Shown here: positions 60,566-64,000 of the stretch, piece after piece
Position numbering within the stretch: the stretch's first letter is position 1
How the letters are laid out: each line of letters opens with the position of its first letter
Assembly (NCBI GenBank): GCA_022844135.1
Contig: JALHMG010000007.1
Location: 62,001-126,000 of the forward strand
From: Lysobacterales bacterium
Lineage (GTDB): Bacteria > Pseudomonadota > Gammaproteobacteria > Xanthomonadales > SZUA-5
Length of the DNA: 64,000 nucleotides
Direction of reading: 5' to 3'
Notes under the pieces: model-generated
What the model saw: the letters and a program-made list of their open reading frames with translations, nothing else
Told to the model about the DNA's origin: nothing
The model's database searches: none
Made by a program: the position numbers and the translations under genes

Positions 60566-61309
60566 TCATTTCGATCGAACTGTTGACCAGCTCGGCGTCG
60601 GCGCTGTGAGGTCAGGCTCGAATCCGTTGGCGAGAAATCCATCGTCGAAGCGCACATCGTCGAGCATGTAGTTGCCGACGCCCGATGGCTGCAGCCGAGT
60701 CACGAATGCGCGATCGAAAGCTTGCGCGCTGACCACGCCGACGAAGCGCACCGTAGAATCGAACGCTGTTGTCACTTCATCGACGCCGACCACATCGTCG
60801 CCGTTACGTAACTCGATGCGCATTCGACTCGGCGCAGCGCCGCTGGAATCGCAACCCACGCACTGCAGCGTCATGCCCAATGAGCGCGTCGGGTGCGCGA
60901 ATACCAGCGCAAAATCGCGCCAATTCACCAGCACATAGTTGGGCGGCGATGCCTGGCCTTGAAAGACGGTCGAGTGTTGATCGCTGCTGATGCTCGGCGC
61001 GTTCGGAAACTCGACACCGCTCAGCACCACACCCGGCGTGAGCAGTGGCGCCAGCGCGCCCGCCGTTAGCCGATCGAAGCCCTCCGCCCGTTGCTGCGGC
61101 GCCGCCTGCGCAAAGGCTTGGAGATTCGTGAAGGTCGTCGTTTGCGTGCCTGCCGCACTCGCGGTTGCGCTATCCGCGCCGGATCCGCCAAAGACAGCCG
61201 CACGATCGACGGGCAGGTTCGACAAGAAGACAGCTTCTGCCGATGCCGCAAAACCGCTGATGAAGGCAGCCAGCCCGGCGCAATTGGAAAGGGATCGGGA
61301 TACTCTCAT
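60566..61309 (-). CDS. secreted hypothetical protein with NGFE tail
   Basis: The 247-aa protein has a signal-peptide-like start (LSNCAGLAAFISGFAASAEA). The mature part reads as a beta-sandwich of the kind found in lectin-like or PEP-CTERM-type secreted proteins (YVLVNWRDFALVFAHPTRSL, NYMLDDVRFDDGFLANGFE). Two Cys occur in QCVGCDSSG. It carries LANGFEPDL near the end, followed by a further 14 residues that overlap the duplicated end of the neighbouring membrane-protein gene, so its original end may have been extended by that rearrangement. Function unknown. Confidence 0.65.
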   Translation of the reverse strand: MRVSRSLSNCAGLAAFISGFAASAEAVFLSNLPVDRAAVFGGSGADSATASAAGTQTTTFTNLQAFAQAAPQQRAEGFDRLTAGALAPLLTPGVVLSGVEFPNAPSISSDQHSTVFQGQASPPNYVLVNWRDFALVFAHPTRSLGMTLQCVGCDSSGAAPSRMRIELRNGDDVVGVDEVTTAFDSTVRFVGVVSAQAFDRAFVTRLQPSGVGNYMLDDVRFDDGFLANGFEPDLTAPTPSWSTVRSK

Positions 61310-61481
61310 GGCGACTCCTGGAGCATTGGTATCGGCACAGCGGCCAACGATATCCAGTTACTCGGAAAAGCTCGCCACAATCGCTCAGCGTCGAATGATG
61401 CTGGCGCGCGCAATGCCCCCTGGGTTGGTGATGCCAAAGCTTTATGGGCCTGCTGCCGTCGCCGTGGTTATGCTCGGCTCG

Positions 61482-62678
61482 TTAGAAGTAGCGCCGCGCC
61501 AGAAGCGTCGCCTGCGTGCCGCCCTGGTCGATCTCACCGGCAAATTCGTTGTTGCCGGGACGCGCGATGTCGCCGTACAGAAGTTCGGCGCCGAAGCGCC
61601 AATCCTGCCACTCGCGCAGGACGGCGAGCGTCAGCGCGGTGCCGTTCTGCGTGTTCAATTCGCCGATCGAGCGATCGATCTCGGCGATGTGAAACGCGTC
61701 GATACGCCCCGAATAGGTCCACGCCCCGTCCTGAAAACTCAACAGCACATAAGCTGCATCGATGTCGAGATCGACGTTTGGGCCCGGCGGAAAGCCCATC
61801 AGTGTGTTGCCGCGCATGACCTCGCCGAGCAAGGTCCAGCGTTCAGCGAAGTTCCAATCGAAACCAATGACGGCGAAGTTGGTGTTCCAGGCGTACTCAT
61901 CGCCGTTGTGCAGGTCTTGATCGCCGCCGTTGTCGGTGTAGAACGCCGAGAAGCGAATCCCCGAGCCGTTGTCGTAGCGCCCACGAAGCGCAAACCCCAG
62001 CCGACCATCGAGGTCGGGCCCGAAGGGTTGGGTGCCGTCGACGCGTTGCGCGCCGAACCGCCGCGGGTCGCGAAGCGAGGGCAGTGGCAGCAGCGGCAGC
62101 GCCTCGCCATAAACCGAGAGTCGATTGTGCATCGCGAATCCGCGCCACGCCAAGGCGGCCGGACCGGTGTCGTTGCCGACGTAAGCGCTTGCGGCCAGAT
62201 CGAACGATCCTGCGTCGATCGCCCAGCGCTTGGCGAACTCTGCTCCGATCGGTCGAAACTCCTCGCCGATCCAGGCGTTCAATGCCGACAAACTCAGCGT
62301 GTATGGCGTTTGCCAGAACGCCTCGACGTTTTCGCGGCTGGTGCCTGCGAAGGCCTGACCGATCCGCAGTCGATAACCTTCCTCGCCGAGCCGCCCGATG
62401 TCGACGAAGCCTTCGATCAGCCCGGCGCGTCGACCGCCCTCGTCGCTGCGGGCGAGCATCGACGCGAAGATCAAAACCCGATCATCGAAGACGCGATGTT
62501 CGGCACTCAAACGGGTTTCGGCGAAAACGCCATCCCCGCGTCCGAGCGCGCCACTGCCACCCTCCGACCAGACGCGCTCGGCGTCGGTAGACGCGGCGCC
62601 GAACTCGACGTAGCCGGCCACGTCGGCGATGCCGCCGGGGGAGTAAAAAGCCAGGGCCAGAATCGCGAGTCGTCTCAT
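61482..62678 (-). CDS. outer-membrane porin-like beta-barrel protein
   Basis: The 398-aa protein starts MRRLAILALAFYSPGGIADV (signal peptide) and then alternates polar and hydrophobic residues throughout (FAETRLSAEHRVFDDRVLIF, NLSVYG-type strands, RWTLLGEVMRGNTLMGF), ending LLARRYF with the C-terminal Phe required for barrel assembly. About 16-18 strands would fit. It resembles phosphate-selective or alginate-export-type porins in general layout, but I cannot name a substrate. It stands alone. Confidence 0.75.
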   Translation of the reverse strand: MRRLAILALAFYSPGGIADVAGYVEFGAASTDAERVWSEGGSGALGRGDGVFAETRLSAEHRVFDDRVLIFASMLARSDEGGRRAGLIEGFVDIGRLGEEGYRLRIGQAFAGTSRENVEAFWQTPYTLSLSALNAWIGEEFRPIGAEFAKRWAIDAGSFDLAASAYVGNDTGPAALAWRGFAMHNRLSVYGEALPLLPLPSLRDPRRFGAQRVDGTQPFGPDLDGRLGFALRGRYDNGSGIRFSAFYTDNGGDQDLHNGDEYAWNTNFAVIGFDWNFAERWTLLGEVMRGNTLMGFPPGPNVDLDIDAAYVLLSFQDGAWTYSGRIDAFHIAEIDRSIGELNTQNGTALTLAVLREWQDWRFGAELLYGDIARPGNNEFAGEIDQGGTQATLLARRYF

Positions 62679-62917
62679 GAGCAGTCTTGACCGGATTCAG
62701 CCTCGGAATATTTCAATATCGCGTCGCAATGTCTGACGGCATGCGATGCCTGGGTAGCAGCGGATGCAAATCGCGTTAGCGCGGCATTTGCGATGGTCAG
62801 AATTTGCGAGATTTCTGCGCTTTCGCCGGTGAGCGATTGCTGCGACGATGATGTTGCGCGGCGCTGCCTGCCGCTGCGATCGGCGCTCTGCGCTGCCCCA
62901 TCTCGTCGGAGTCATCG

Positions 62918-63736
62918 GTGAAATACAACCAAGCCTCGTACAAGCAATCGCACAATTCTTACGATCGCGATGAGGATTCGCATGTGTCGTTGACCTTCCA
63001 CCCGGACGACCCCGCGAACGCCGGATGCCGCGGACTGGAGTACGACATCTGGCGCCATTCGGATGGCACCCAGGGGCGATCGCTGGGTTACTTCACCGTT
63101 GCGCACAGCACGTCGAGTGGCCCTCCGTTCGCGTCGTATCTCGGTTATCTGCTGTCGTGGCATCTCGCGGACGACAGTCACGACGTCATCTTCGTGACCG
63201 TCGATATCAAGAGCAGCAAGGGGGCGAAGGAGTCGTTCCCGGACGAGATCGACAACTATCTGCGCGAGTGGTTCGATGCGGCGCTCATTTACTCGCCTGG
63301 ACAACTCTCCCCGCAGAGCGACGACTTCGTGGCCTATGTGCGTCAGAACGGTTGGCCGGATACCGATGCGCTGCGCGGCAAGTTCGTTTTCTGCCTGAGC
63401 GGCAACAAAGACTGGAAGTCGTATTACGCCAAGACCCTGCCGCGGCAGCGTTTGTGCTTCGCCGATATCGATTTCGACAGCGGCAAGTTGGTGACGGTGC
63501 CGAGCAGCGGCCAGCAGATCATCTACTCGTCGAATCTGTCGGATTCGAACTTCAACACCTGGCGGCAAAGCATCGCCTCGCTGCGCGCCGCCAACCTGAT
63601 CGCGCGCGGCTACGTGCTGAACAGCCAAAGCATCTGGCAGCACGCGCAGCAGGCGAAACTCAACGCCTTTTCCACCGACAAGATCACCGGAACCACGTGG
63701 GCTTGTGTTGGATCAACGCCGTTCGTACAACTTTGA
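62918..63736 (+). CDS. Ca2+-dependent PI-PLC-like (PF16670-type) protein
   Basis: The 272-aa protein starts at GTG and opens with KQSHNSYDRDED, the catalytic-His motif of Ca2+-dependent phosphoinositide phospholipase C-like TIM barrels, then GCRGLEYDIWRHSDG (metal-binding Glu/Asp strand), YFTVAHS (second His) and DVIFVTVDIKSSKG. Such enzymes cleave phosphodiesters of inositol or related lipids. There is no signal peptide from this start. An earlier start is possible, and the 239 bp upstream hold no gene I can identify. The 264 bp after it, to the window end, hold no gene I can support. Confidence 0.75.
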   Translation: MKYNQASYKQSHNSYDRDEDSHVSLTFHPDDPANAGCRGLEYDIWRHSDGTQGRSLGYFTVAHSTSSGPPFASYLGYLLSWHLADDSHDVIFVTVDIKSSKGAKESFPDEIDNYLREWFDAALIYSPGQLSPQSDDFVAYVRQNGWPDTDALRGKFVFCLSGNKDWKSYYAKTLPRQRLCFADIDFDSGKLVTVPSSGQQIIYSSNLSDSNFNTWRQSIASLRAANLIARGYVLNSQSIWQHAQQAKLNAFSTDKITGTTWACVGSTPFVQL

Positions 63737-64000
63737 GTCGATCGCCTGCCGGGCACCGATTGTGGCCATCGGCGTCCGTTCGATTCGGATTCGTTGAACC
63801 GATCGGCGCCGTTCGCTCTGGACCTCGAAGCGTCGATGAGATGAGCACCGATCTCGCCTCGGTCGCTTTTGTGCGATGAATCAGCATGGTTGTGAGGAGC
63901 CGCTCGCATGGCGCGCCAACTCGTCTGTCCGATTCCGAGCCATCAACGCGCTGCCGTTTGATGGGGCGGCAGCATAGGTGCCATTTCAGTGCGCCGAGTG

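Noticed and set aside
60990-62690. 566-aa plus-strand open frame
   Set aside because: It is antisense to the porin and the NGFE-tailed protein; composition is low-complexity and no motif is seen.
63610-63909. 99-aa minus-strand open frame
   Set aside because: It overlaps the end of the PI-PLC-like gene and has no recognisable feature.

Overview
The window looks like a piece of a free-living, GC-rich gammaproteobacterial chromosome. Lysobacterales (Xanthomonadales) is the best guess, supported by the TonB receptor plus 2OG-oxygenase pair, kynA, an H-NS-like protein, DUF1415, the thiG-trmB-selO-ctp run, glnE-alr, and secreted proteins ending in F-x-NGFE. This placement is inference from gene content and not a computed phylogeny. 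No tRNA, rRNA, CRISPR array, prophage or complete insertion sequence was seen.

Layout. 1-17 kb is mostly housekeeping and envelope: a partial SufU-like scaffold, dxs, a PhoX-like phosphatase, a TonB receptor with a 2OG oxygenase, gene relics, a GT4 transferase with a PAP2 phosphatase, a Fur-box-controlled FecA-like receptor, and thiG-trmB-selO. ctp (16.9-18.2 kb) follows. 18.3-25.6 kb is an accessory conflict locus. 25.6-36.4 kb returns to core-like genes (DUF1415, kynA, H-NS, glnE, alr) with some membrane and secreted accessory genes. 37-46.6 kb carries large repetitive proteins: a wHTH/pseudokinase/TPR sensor, a 14-repeat RCC1-like protein and a DUF11 protein. 46.6-52.4 kb has a minisatellite, a frameshifted WYL regulator and an AbgT transporter. 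52.4-59.6 kb is a restriction/defence island. 59.6-64 kb has small membrane and secreted proteins, a porin and a PI-PLC-like enzyme.

Most notable system. 18651-25350 is a tightly packed set of genes: DUF4062-TIR, a MoxR AAA+ ATPase, a vWA-like/FGE protein of 968 aa, and a second FGE protein. The two FGE C-termini share a gap-free 153-bp tract. In its core, 18 of 19 differences fall in codon positions 1 or 2, and 11 of the 15 variable codons end in C in both genes. This is what adenine-specific mutagenic retrohoming by a diversity-generating retroelement (DGR) would leave. Each tract is followed by the same three hairpins, with constant loops and covarying stems. No reverse transcriptase or template repeat is in the window, so a trans-acting DGR elsewhere in the genome is predicted. 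The reading offered is a diversified C-type-lectin-fold sensor feeding a MoxR/vWA switch and a TIR NADase effector.

Second system. 52470-59304 holds a C5 DNA methyltransferase, a NOV/DUF3883-type PD-(D/E)XK protein and a Vsr nuclease, divergent from a protein with two GHKL ATPase domains and a receiver-domain partner. This is a restriction-modification island with a built-in two-component-like module. Its right edge cuts a MazF/PemK toxin gene whose antitoxin survives, and a decayed UPF0175 antitoxin lies at its left edge.

Mobile and repeat traces include a pair of 246-bp MITEs with 4-bp target duplications (one rebuilding the glnE stop codon), four copies of a ~175-bp dispersed repeat, 43-bp and 14-bp tandem arrays, and several gene relics.
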